64,000 nucleotides of DNA from Quillaja saponaria (lineage: Eukaryota > Streptophyta > Magnoliopsida > Fabales > Quillajaceae). Location: assembly GCA_029379385.1 (NCBI GenBank), contig CM055614.1, positions 13,831,528-13,895,527 on the forward strand, given 5' to 3'. This document shows, piece by piece, positions 50,690 through 62,380 of this stretch (position 1 is its first letter; each line of letters opens with the position of its first letter). The notes beneath the pieces are model-generated. The model did no database searches, was not told where the DNA came from, and worked only from the letters and a program-made list of their open reading frames with translations. Both the position numbers and the translations under genes were made by a program.

Positions 50690-52580
50690 TTAAGTATAAA
50701 ACATTAGCTAACCAAATGTGTATTAATGTAAGACTTATGGATAATCACATAGTTGCTTATGTTATGGCTGTTATGATCCCATTGCTATTTAGTGTAAATA
50801 TAATCTTAGTAAAACACTTTTCATGAAGGAAAGGGAAGTGTCCCACAATTTTTGTCTTTACATGAACCTTATCATCGTTTTAGTTTAGACCTCCTATTTA
50901 GTGACTACGTGGTAAAAATTTCTATTTTTAATTTCTTTTTTGTAGATAGTCCTTGTGAATATATATTTTATGCACATGATTGATTTAAAAGTTGTTTAAA
51001 AAGAGATAAGGCTGGCGTTGAAAAAGTGGTTTGCTGTGAAGATTTGTGTCTTGGCTATATTAGAGTAAGTACAAATAGTCATGTCGAAAAAAATTGAGCA
51101 ACAATGAAACAGACTCGTATAATAGACTTTTTGTATTATTTTTTTAACAATATTATTTTATTCTTCTAGTAGGCTGGTTTTGGACCGGAACTTTTTTTTT
51201 TTTTTTTTTTTGCCAACTTGTCTGTTGCTCCAGCATACTTAGCTACCTTCATGACAGCTTTAAACTTAAGTCTCACTTTTGTTATTACTTGTCTTTGTCA
51301 GTATGTTTAACAACCATATAATTATTTTCTTTCATCGGTTAAGAATGTATCCCGTTGGTATGAATTAGTTAATTAGTTATTAAAATTAAGTACATAATCG
51401 AGTACAAGTCTTTTATAAAAACAAAAATCTAGTTTCTAGAAAGTTATAGAAACTGACATTTCAACCTGTTACATTAACAGTTTGACATAAAGTTTCTAGT
51501 TTAGTCCTCACTTATTACAAAGTTTCTTGTTATTTTTTTTTTATAATATTGATGTATCTTTAAAATTACTAGATGCATGATTTCTTTTAGCTGTCACTTC
51601 TATTTATTTTTTTCAGATTGGTGGTCATATATTTCTACAAGAAGCCTACATAGTGAAAAATGATTGGTGTTGCATTGATAACTTTCAGTGGGGTTGCTAT
51701 TTTAAAAAAAGGCTCTGTCTTATGCTTAACCCAGCGACTAGCAGTCGAACAAGTTATACTAGAAGAGCATTAGGTTAAGGGACCAATTCTTGTTTTCTTT
51801 GATTAATTGTAGTAGTCTCATACATCTTTCTTATAGTAAGTAACTTTCTCATTTTCTACTGGTATTGAATAGATTTTTTCTTAATGGTTGACTAGTTGAT
51901 GAATAAGAATAGTCTAACATGTGGTGGTATTTGAAGGTAGGTGATGAATCGTTGTACCTTGTTAGTGATTAATTGGATAAGAGTAGATTCGTTCCACACC
52001 TTGCTAATGTCTTATTTTCAAAACTAGTTTGTGTATTATTATTGAAATGAAATTAACTTATAGATGTAATTGTTTTATAATTTTCAATAAAGGAAAACCA
52101 TTGCAAGCTACCTATTCCATAGCATTCATATCGCTTATTTGAGAAATTATCGACATGGTGGTGGCATTGTACTTTGAAGGAGGCTTAGGACAATCATGGA
52201 GAATTATATTTAACACTACACTTGCCTCTTATGTGTATGAGGAAAGTAATATCAGTAAATTTTATTGATTTCAATTTAATTTGGTTTGACAAAATTGATG
52301 TATAATAATAATTTCTACATGCAGTGATAAGTAACACTACACTTGCCTCTTATATACAAGCAACGTGAAATTCTCATGCAACTATGTGCACCTTTCGTGC
52401 TATTATGTGTAATTTATAAAAAATTGGTGAAGGTATGTGTATTTATTTGCATTATAATCTCAGTTTTAATTATGTTTGCCTATGAGTACAATTTATTAAC
52501 AGGTTTGAGTAGATATGTATTAATTCTAATGCATGGACTACCCTCTTTAAGTCTAATCATTATTTTGTATTTTGGAAGAA
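50690..52580 (+). pseudogene. WAT1-like transporter pseudogene, copy B
   Basis: A second copy of the unit, offset about 2.15 kb from copy A. The first-exon piece is at 50,735-50,890. The segment at 51,160-51,310 has a T-rich run replacing part of the family sequence and then FMTALNLSLTFVITCLCQ. Further pieces lie at 51,620-51,790 and 52,085-52,250, the last reading GQSWRIIFNTTLASYVYEE, similar to the W.I.F.T.L.A.VY stretch of WAT1 proteins. Several stops are present. Confidence 0.55.
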
Positions 52581-52799
52581 TATGAATTCACATTCAGATA
52601 AACCTTTTAGTTTTTTTTTTTTTTTTTTAAAGAACAGATTATACAATTGATGATTTTCTATTTAATGACTAATTACTCATGTACGTTTGACCATCATTAC
52701 AATAAAAAAGACAATATATAATAATATCAAATTGCAATATCTTTTAAATTTTATTGGCTTTATAATTTTGGTTGTTTACTTTAATGATTTTGAATATGG

Positions 52800-53215
52800 T
52801 AAATTAAATCAAACTATAAAACATTGGCTAACCAATTGTGTATTATCGTAAGACTTATGGACAACCACATAGTTGTGTACGTTATGGCTATTATGATCCT
52901 ATTACTACTTAGTGAAAGTACAATCTTGGTGAAAATGGCTTTTCACGAAGGTGTGGGAGGAGTACTATGGTTTTTGTCTTCTACAAAAACCTTATTGTCT
53001 CTTTTGTTTTGACCCTATATAGTGACCATATGGTAATAATTTTTATTTCTATTTTCTTTTTTGTATATAGTTCTTGTGAATATATATTTTATGCACATGA
53101 TTTGTTTAGAAATTGTTTAAACATATAAATCAGCGTTGACAAAGTGGTTAGCTATGAAGATTTGTGTTTTGGCTATATTAGAGTAAGTACAAATAGTCAA
53201 TATTGCGTTCAATAT
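52800..53215 (+). pseudogene. WAT1-like transporter pseudogene, copy C (first exon only)
   Basis: A third copy of the unit start. The open stretch at 52,824-53,012 reads MDNHIVVYVMAIMILLLLS and then VKMAFHEGVGGVLWF, similar to the first membrane helix and KMAL.EG motif of WAT1 proteins. The copy stops near 53,215, just before an unrelated gene fragment. Confidence 0.5.
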
Positions 53216-53320
53216 TTTATTTTACAATCTTTCTTTAATTGGAAGTATAAAGAATATTGCGTTCAATATTTTATTTTACAATCTTAATATTAGAATTAAG
53301 AATGCATGTGAAATGAAGCC

Positions 53321-53328
53321 TATAAATA
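53321..53328 (+). promoter_or_regulatory. TATA box before the phylloplanin-like fragment
   Basis: TATAAATA lies 110 bases before the ATG at 53,431, allowing a leader of about 75 bases. Upstream (53,199-53,285) a 34-bp piece, aatattgcgttcaatatttt and following bases, is present twice. Confidence 0.55.
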
Positions 53329-53430
53329 CAGGCTTCTAACCAAGACACTAGACACCACCAAAGCAAATAAATTTGTAAAATAATATTGAGATTTGCTAAA
53401 ACCCTAGAAAACTCACTGGCTTACCGTTTC

Positions 53431-53672
53431 ATGCTCCTCCTTGCTCTTCTTTTTGTTACCACAACAACTTCACTATCCCATGGCAGCTACATTATAAATG
53501 GAAACAATATAGCCAATGTTGAAGTACTCGATCACCCTTGTTGCTCCGTCAATGGAAACCCTGTTAACACCAGTACCCCCCGGTTTTGCCAGAGTGAAGG
53601 TAACATTGGTTTGTAATGGTGGAACCACAACCCTTGGCCTAGCTCTTAATGAGACCCAAGGATTTTTTTTAA
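53431..53672 (+). pseudogene. Phylloplanin-like secreted protein, 5' gene fragment with frameshift
   Basis: From the ATG at 53,431 the frame gives a signal peptide (MLLLALLFVTTTTSLSHGS) and then a CCSVNGNPVNTSTP segment. After a C6 run at about 53,576-53,581 the reading continues in another frame as GFARVKVTLVCNGGTTTLGL and ALNETQGFF. This resembles phylloplanins and related Ole e 1-like secreted proteins (CSVNG...FPNA.V.L.CG...G.F). Tobacco phylloplanin is a leaf-surface protein that blocks oomycete spores. The fragment stops near residue 80, lacks the C-terminal half and carries a one-base shift, so it is a broken gene. A TATA box precedes it, and an inverted copy of its middle follows. Confidence 0.55.
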
Positions 53673-53902
53673 GGTAGTACGTTTTCAACCTTTTAAATGG
53701 TTCACTTTTTGATCCATCTGAATGTAAAACTTGTAGGCAAAAGAGCACAATTGGCTACAGGAAGTCTTGGAAAAAAACCTGTGTATCGGTATTGGCCTAG
53801 GGTTGTGGTTCCACCATCACAAACCGGCATTGGTGAACAGGCTTTCCATTGACGGAGCAATAAAGGTGGCCAAGTACTTCAACTTTGGCTATACTGTTTT
53901 CA
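53499..53902. repeat. Inverted repeat within the phylloplanin-like locus
   Basis: Arm 1 (53,499-53,640) and arm 2 (53,786-53,902) are reverse complements over long blocks. Examples are tgttgctccgtcaatggaaa with ttccattgacggagcaataa, and ggtggaaccacaacccttgg with ctagggttgtggttccacc. Arm 2 lacks about 30 bases of arm 1. The loop is about 145 bases. A transcript from the TATA box would fold into a long hairpin. Confidence 0.85.
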
Positions 53903-54002
53903 TTTAGGATACATGTACAATCTCTACTAACGGAAATTAAATTTCAATTTTTTTTTTCTTTTTTCTTTTTTCTGCTTTTTTGTTTTATGTTCTTTTCTGT
54001 CT

Positions 54003-57000
54003 TCATGAACCAATACTCAACAAAGAAAATTGTACATGTAAACCTATCTTACCCTTCTCCAAAACCAGTTTAGCTCCAGTCACTAACCAATGTCCAGGAC
54101 TATCTTGTGGCCCTTTACATAAATGTGACATATCTACAAATTTCAACAGCTTTTGAGTTTGCACAGGCACTGGCGGCCCTGTTGGAAAAACACCTGAATC
54201 AACAACGACTGCTCGTTTTTTCTCTTTCTCAGTTCCACCAGTGATTGATGTGCTTATTGCTGAGAAAATACCTGGACTTTTGAGAAAATTCAGAGGGACA
54301 CTGGTCCAATTTGATTGTACAACAAAAGCATCTGCTACCTTAGAGAATAAGAGTTGCAGATGGAGAACATTCCTTGAGTCATGTTTCTTTATGTGAAGTT
54401 GAGCTCCTGTAACAATGAAGGCTACGTCTTTTCTAGTTGTCCATCTAGGATCATATTTCACTGGTGCTGTGCATACATGAGAAGATTTGTTCCGGCTAAT
54501 CGATACGAAGAAACTGTCGTCAGAGATTACTTCTGTCCATAATTTTGTGTCCTCTATCTTGTTTTCAAGAGACATTGGTGTGTGTAGCAGATGTTGCAAG
54601 TGTATGGCTAACTTGAGCCAATAACATACAATTGAAACTACGGAAAATATACTTGCGGAACGAAAATTCCAATTTTCTTATTAAATGACATGTGATAAGT
54701 ATTATTTGGGAAATTCTTATCTCGTACGTACGTGTTCTTAGTTTTAAACTTACATATTTCATCATACATAAACTCATAATTGTGATTCTATTAAAATTAA
54801 TATACTATCTCCTACCCTAATCTAGAGAAGTCTAGAGAATTAATTAAGCCAGCCTAGAATTATCTAGATATTTGTATATGTTGGTTAAAAAGATTAGAGG
54901 ATTAAGTTAGTCACTTTAACGGTGGCTAGGTATAGACAAATCAATAAATTGGTGGATAAGTCCAGTTAATTATAGATGTTGCTGATTAGGCGTAATTAAG
55001 CCTATAAATAAGCTGGATGGGCTGTTTGTAAAGATGTGTTAAGCCAAAAATATAAGCTAGTAAAGCTAAAATCATAAGTCTCTTGTATCTATTTCCTTTA
55101 ATTCAATTTATTATTTTCTTCAAGTCTTTGAGTTTACTCTAATATTTTCTCTTGCATACTAAAATTCTACATAAATCCCAAGTATCAAACCTCAGATACA
55201 ACTATTCTAATTAAATCACAAATCAACTATCCAATTAATCGAAACTCCTTCACAAAACTAACAGATTCTCCTATGGACCTACAGTAAGTTAAACAAATAT
55301 ACAAGTTGATCATAAAAAAATAAGTCATTGAACTTTTCCACGTCATTTTTTATTTTATTACCGAAATATATATTAAGTGTTTTTTCTACCTAATTGATTT
55401 GTTAAGTTATATGATGGACCGAAAAGGAGTATAAATTTACCTGTTGCATTTCATACCCTCTAAAAACAAGCGCAACCCTGTAAGAGGTCTGTTCCCAACT
55501 GTAACTTCAGAAGTGTTTACATACAGCTTAGGACCCATCAAGTTGAAAAAGAGGGCAGATGAAGGAGGAGGAGGAGGAGCAGCTCTGTTTGTTACAGGAC
55601 AGAGGAGAAGGTCATTGTGAATAGGTGCCCAAACTTTGAATCCTTGGAAATCAAGAAAGTATTGCAAATCAGTTAAAGGAGGCTTATATCGAAGATAGAG
55701 ATTTATGGCATGGGATAAGAAACCTCTGCCAGGAACATTTTTAAGAAGAGAAGTAATGGGAATGAATCTAAACTGTATTGCATCTGGCTTTTTAGGAACT
55801 GTTAGAAGCCATTCATAATGGTTGTTTATTTGGGGAACCCCTCCCCTCTTGAAACATATTACTGAGAGTCCCTGCCATATTGTTTAGGAAATGTTAGAAG
55901 CCATGAACAATGATCGTGTGTAGTTCAAAAACCCAATGAAACAAAGGAACATCCAACAAATAATTGAACTTACATCTTTTGCACAAATGGATGAGAAGCT
56001 ATTCAAGGCAATATTTTGTGGACCAAAAACATCAAAAGCATGTGGTACCTGTCGTTGGTGGAAACCATATAATATATAGTTAAAAAAAAAAAATTAATTC
56101 AAATTAATTATTATTATTTGATTAAATTATTGTTTTTGGTCCTCAAAAAATTAAGGTACTATCGATTTGGTACTTAATAATTTAATTTTATAAATTGACA
56201 AGTATAAAATATTGCAATTCCTTATCAATTTGGTCACTGGCTCTAAAATTATTAACATCATCTCTTATACCACTTATTATTTTCCTTTTATTTTTTAAAT
56301 TTAATTATTAGTAAGTATGAGATTTTGTGAAAATTGTAAAGGAAAAAAAAAAAGAAAAAAAAAGAAAAAAAAAAGGAATGCCATAATTTTCTTCTTCTTT
56401 CTTTACTCCCTTAACCTTAACCGAGATTTCAAATCCAAACAATACAAATACACAAATATCATGATAGTAAACAATGAAAATAATAATAATCAAATAAACT
56501 ACATTTCTAATATTCCAATTGGATAGTATACAATGAAAATAATAATCATTTTTATTCCGTGATAGTTTCCAAATTAATAATATTATTAATTTTTTAAGGA
56601 CCAAAATAATACTTTTCTCTTATAGCTCGTTTGACGCATCATATAGAATTGCATAGTATGAGATTATATAGTAGTTATACTATTGTCTTATGCTTTTCTT
56701 TCTCATGATATAGTTTTATACTGTTAGACATAATATTAAAAAAAGTCAACATAGTACAAGAGGAATAAAGGAATAAAGGAATAACGGAAAAATAAAAGCA
56801 TAGAAAAGGACCTTGTAGGACGCAATGAAGTGAAATCGCATGTGCCTTTAAAAAGCTGATTTCCAAGATTATCCAAGTGCTGTTTGAGCTCTGATGGCCC
56901 TAGACTTGAAGATTCATCTTGCTTAACTAGCACTACATCATTGCCACCGATGCTTAGACCCACGATGATATGTGTCCCATATTTCTCAATGAATCTGAAT

Positions 57001-59000
57001 ATGCATGTGTACAACCAAAAACTTTCCCATTATGTACCAAAATCAAAAATTAAAAACATTCTCATTATTCATTAGAAAAAGAAAAAGAAAAAAGAAGGTC
57101 TTTGTGCATACGTAAAATTATTAACAAATTTTTAGATTGCTTAACTCCGCATAAAGATAAGTGACATTTAAAAGGGAACAAAGAAAATATAACTAAAAAG
57201 AAAAAAGAAAAAACACAGACTATATGCAAGAAGCTTTTAACTCTTAAAAGCTAGAAACTAATGCGACCAATTTTGGTGAACAGTTGTTAATTGGAAATAC
57301 ATTTCGATTTGAAGAACGCAATGTCCCAAGTACGAGCAGCAACAAAAATAATTTTAAAAAAAAAATAGTTGTTAAAATCTCTTTGCACATATATTTTTTG
57401 TTCAATGCAAGCTGCTTTTAGAAATAAAACTCAACCAAACAGGGACTTAGCTTTCCTTTTCTGTGAAGAGCCCCTCATAATTTCCAGGCTGGCTCCATGG
57501 TCACAAATTTCTGTATACCTAAGGAAGGAGTTATGTAGTAGCAGTGAGACGCCTTTAAATTCTGTTATCTTTTTATTTTAGAAACTTCACAAAATTTGTC
57601 CATTACTGTTCAACAATTGCAGATAGAATTTTTAATTAATTATAAAATATATTCTAGTCAAAAAATTTGAAACTACTAATTTTTTTTATTATAATAAGGC
57701 AATCTAGGACAAAAAAAAGAATGATACTCTTGTGATTACAAAATAAATTCAATTGTCTTCCTAGCAGGCCCTTTGACATTTTGTAAGTTCAAAGTAGACA
57801 AAGTTTGAGAGCCAGCCGATGGCTGAAGGCAAGTGAGAATTGTATAACATTAAGAATTAGCAGCCCATGCGTTACACACATAATTACATGAAGACTGAAG
57901 GGAAACCTCAAGCTCGCTCTCTCTTTTCTTTCTAATTTTTTTATTTTTTTTATTTTTTATTATTCTTCTCTTTTTGTTTATGGGAATATATTATTTATTT
58001 TCTTTAGCCTTTATACTTTAATTTGACCCAAAATATTCCAATTAGGAGTGTGCAAAATACTCAGCAATCCGCCAATCCGAGATCAACACACCCGAACCTG
58101 TTCGAAATCTGATAACTTGATAACCCGATGCAAATTGGATTTTCGATGAAGGGGTTGAATTTCACTATTTATCTTGGGCCGAGTCGGTTTGCTGGGTAAC
58201 AAAAAAATTTAAAAAACGGGTTCCTGACCCAAGAAAAAAAAAAATGTATCTTTCTCCTTTATTTATTTTTTTAATAACTTCATTATAAACAGCAACAACA
58301 ACAACAAAAAAAAAAATTAATGAATAGAATAGTCATCACATAGGGAAAGGAAACAACTGTTATACATACTATTTTTCTTAAAGAAAGAGAAAGAAACAAG
58401 ATAAATAGGATAAAATTAATGAAGAAGTTTAGAAATTTTTTATAAATACCTTGCAAGTGCAGGAGGATCCCAGGAAGATGGAACATCATCACAGACTTCA
58501 TTGGAGAGAACAAGTGGATAGCGATCAATATGAACATTGAATAATATGATGGAATAACCATCAAAACCCAAGTGCTTGGTGTTAGTTGCATCCCTTGCCC
58601 ATGAACCACTTTCAAAGCCAAACAATGCATTGAAAAACCCAGATGGAATTTTTCCAAGCACTGAGCTTTCCTTGTTCATAAATTCAGACATCTAAAACAA
58701 AATCAAAACCAATAAATTCATTAAAAAAAATCAATAATGAAAACAAAAATCGAAAAATTTACTTACTTGATTGAAGGTAAGGATCTCGGATTGGTAACAA
58801 GTTTGATCGCCTTTATCGCATTTGATATCAATGGAGACATCTTTGATTGATCCTAAACCAGGTATTAATAGGTCTCTTGTTTGAGTTTCATTGAGTTGAA
58901 CTAATCTTTCATTGCCTTTGCAGTATTTGAGCCTGAAATCTGAGGTAAAGTCAAATCCTCTTCCTAAGCTGTTTAGAGCCCTCTCCACTATTGGATACAA
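54003..59000 (-). pseudogene. MACPF-domain protein gene, similar to Arabidopsis At1g14780, probably inactive
   Basis: Plant MACPF proteins belong to the perforin-like family and include CAD1 and NSL1, which restrain cell death and salicylate defence. Exons on the minus strand: 59,000-58,767 (IVERALNSLGRGFDFTSDFR), 58,691-58,450 (LGKIPSGFFNALFGFESGSW), 56,994-56,812 (FIEKYGTHIIVGLSIGGNDV), 56,048-55,974 (VPHAFDVFGPQNIALNSFS), 55,871-55,441 (FIPITSLLKNVPG then MGPKLYVNTSEV) and 54,611-54,003 (SHVCTAPVKYDP then DSPGHWLVTGAKLVLEKGK, stop). The order matches the whole family protein. Three faults are seen. The start codon position holds TTG with no in-frame ATG before an upstream stop. Exon 3 ends in phase 2 at a weak donor while exon 4 needs phase 0. 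The last exon's acceptor reads CAAG where CAGG would keep the frame. Each could be a sequence error; together they suggest a pseudogene. Confidence 0.85.
58050..58245. mobile_element. Possible hAT-type MITE fragment in MACPF intron 2
   Basis: It begins ggagtgtgcaaaatactc and continues with repeated ccgaacc/cccgatg motifs, ending with gggttcctgacccaag. This is typical of plant hAT-related short elements. No target duplication was identified. The remaining part of the intron (56,995-58,449) is AT-rich with nothing else recognised. Confidence 0.35.
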
Positions 59001-59425
59001 TAATTGATGTTGGTAAGAGAATCAATATTTATAGTTTTGACTTCTTGATTGATACAAGTTTGAATGAGAATGTGAGATTGGGAGGCTGAGCTGCTGAGGG
59101 ACAGATGGGAATTAGGAAATTAATTGGTAAAATATTAGTAGGAAGCTTCATTCCATTTTTTTTGTATTCAAGTTTGACTGCTCAATCACCTGACCCATCT
59201 CTCGTCTTTTACTTCAAATAAATAAAGACAGCATTGCTTGCATAGAATGCCATGATTGTAGATAAAGGTGCAATCAAGGGACTTTCTGTTAAGAATTTTT
59301 CTAACTGCTGTTTTTATGTCACTTGTTAATATGTAAATAGATATAATTTTATAAAATTTTCAAAAATAGCATGTTATGAATTAAATAATATTTAAATCAT
59401 GACCAACAACTAAAATAAATATCAC

Positions 59426-59465
<40 letters not shown>

Positions 59466-62380
59466 GTTCACAATTACTACAAAAATAAATGTTGAGAAAA
59501 TCTTTCTGCTAATAAATTTTTTGAGAATACTTTTATAACATATTTTCAACCTACTCTTACTCTCACTCACTCCAACTCATGTGTAACTCTCAGTTTTCAC
59601 ATGTTTCTAATTGATTTGATAAATTGGAATTGGAATTGGAATTTATTTTTGAATATTTTAATTTCAATAAAATTTTAAATATTTGAACTGGTATACGTAC
59701 AAATACTCAAATTTATAAGAGTAATTTAATAAAATAAAATAAAAACAACAATTTATTTTTTATTTAAGTTCTTAACAAAAATAATATTATTTCAAATATT
59801 AATTCAAATTCAAATACTGATTCGATCGAATATCATGTCAAATTCAAATTTGATTTGAATTTAATTCGAATAATTTGATTTGAGTTTCACTCACTTTCTA
59901 TTAAGCAATCCCCTATTACTCCTACGAAGTCAAAGGCTAGGGGAGAACATGGAAATATTTTTCCCATTTTCAATTGATTAATTAAAAACATTAAACTCAA
60001 TTTATTTTTATTGATTCAAATTTGTATTATTATCAATTGGTGGTAAGGATTTGTATGAAATATTAATGTTGCTGTGCTTCGTTTGAGCAATTAGAAAACA
60101 TTAATTATTATTATTATCATTTTTATTTTTTTTAAGGATATTTGACTAACCCACAAGTACGCACTTCCAATCACTTTTTAAGAAAAACTATAACTAAGTG
60201 TAATTTTTTTCTAATAACTAATTTTTTTTTTAATCTTAATAAATATACTCATACATAACTAAAAAAAAAAGTCTCTTATTACGTACAATGAGACTAGTAT
60301 ATATATATATATATATATCTTTAAGTAATAAATATAATATTATTTTAATGTCCGTACGAAAATGAGATACATGTATATACTTGAAAAATTAATATGTACA
60401 TTGAGATTTGTAATGTAATGAGAAGTGCATTACTATGTTTAAAATTTTAAATTATGTGTTAAACATAGTTGAAAACCTTAAAACAATAGATTACTTGACT
60501 AACCAAACCCGCATCAAGTGATATATATGACTGTGTTTGGCTGACCGAATAAAAAAAAGTTAGATAAGATATTTCTATTTTATTCAGCCTAATTAATTAG
60601 TTGGTGCATGCCTGGATAGGACTAAAAAAAAAAGTAAGATAAATTTTACTTTTTTCTTTACATACCAAATAAGTTCTATAATAGATTTACATTCACATTA
60701 ACTTTTACTTTTAAATCTTATTTCTAAATAAGTCCCAAATTTTACATTAGCACATTATATGTCACTTTTTTCTTTTAGTTTTAAATTTAAAATATTAACT
60801 TAGTTAAATAATTTTTACAACAATACATAACATAAAATTAGAAAACAAATTCATTATATAGTCATTAATAACAGAAAAAAAAAATTTAAAATTCATAAAA
60901 AAAGGACTTATAATCTCCTTTCATATTTTTTTCTAAAAATTTATATATTTTAATTATTTTTAATTTCAACTTAAATCACTTTATTTTTTCATGATTAATT
61001 AGAACTAAAAATAAATAAATATAGATTTATTTTGCAAGAAAATTAGCAAAAAGCTATATTAAAGGACTTATGAAAATATCATTAATTTGTAAAAGATTCA
61101 TTCTTCTGTAATTTATTAAATTTTAAATTAAATAATATAAATTTTGAAAAATTAATATGCTCAATTAAAAATGTCAAACTTAAAACTAAAAATAAAAATA
61201 AGGATAAAAGTGACCCTAAAAATGTGAATATAAAATTTAAAACTTATTTGGAAAAAAATAAATTAAAAGTAGCATTTCTTAGTATTGTAAAGTTATTGTA
61301 AGATTGAAATGTGAAGGAAAAAGTAAAACTTATATTTACTTGTTTTTGATAAAAAAAGAAGCTAAAAAAGACTTTAATATAGTTGAGACAAGATTATTCT
61401 ATTTTTAAACAATGATATTATAACAGATAAACTACAAAAATAATAAACAAAGATAAAAAAAAATTCTCAAATTGTCATAATCGCCACCTTTTTCTTAGCC
61501 AACTCTACTTTGTCACTGAAAAGTTCCTTTTTTTTCTTTTTTCTTTTTAAATAATTAAAACAAATTTTTGTTCATTTTATAAAAAAATGTATAGAATATT
61601 CACTTGTCACTAAAATATATTTTAAGTCAGCATTATGTAAAATAAAATATTTTCAACATATTCTGTGTCATGATAATTATGATTATATTTTTTTAACAAA
61701 AATTAAAATAATGGTAAAAAATTAAAATATATATAAATAAAAACTACTTATAAGTTATATAATTATTCTATAGATCATATTTTTCCACTAATATGATTAA
61801 ATACCAAACAGGACAAGAGAGAGACAATTACTTATCTACACCTCTTGATCTTTATTAATTTTTATTTTATTCTATCCATGATCTAACCGACGAAACGCAG
61901 CCTTAAGTGACACAACAACCCAAACTTTATTTGTTAAAATGTTCTCCATCTTTATTGCCTACCTAAAAATTGGTCACAATCACGAATATTAAGTTGAAAA
62001 CAACCTCCATTTTCCATAAAACAAACTGAAGAGCTCGAAGTTCACTATTTTTTTCTTTGAAGACCATGCTCAAGTCTTCTAGCTTAGTAGTAAAGATGAA
62101 GTCAACTAAGGAACACCAAATGATGCAGCATCAGCAACAATATACGCTGTACAGAACAAATAATATCACAATTCCTGATGCAAAACAAATATATTTACAA
62201 CTTTACTTTCAGGAAACCACACAAAACTAGTGTTCTTTCCAGAGATTGTCTTGGTAAATGCTATGGCAATAATTTACAACATGACACGGCAAGAAATTAA
62301 AGATCACGCGGAGTGCACCAGTGAGCCTCAAACAGTTACAGAGAAAGCAAGCACAATTCCATTCACTTTTATATCCACGC
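59001..62380. other. AT-rich intergenic DNA, ending in the TPS 3' UTR
   Basis: No coding sequence was seen. A TA microsatellite lies at 59,430-59,462 and another at 60,299-60,320. The right ~300 bases should be the 3' UTR of the trehalose-phosphate synthase gene. Confidence 0.4.
59430..59462. repeat. TA microsatellite
   Basis: A run of about 16 TA units. Confidence 0.9.

Noticed and set aside
53473..53748. A 91-codon minus-strand open frame across the phylloplanin-like fragment
   Set aside because: The plus strand has the signal peptide, TATA box and family match; the minus frame is its shadow.
56308..56604. Minus-strand 98-codon and plus-strand 69-codon open frames
   Set aside because: They are driven by AT-rich homopolymer runs inside a MACPF intron.
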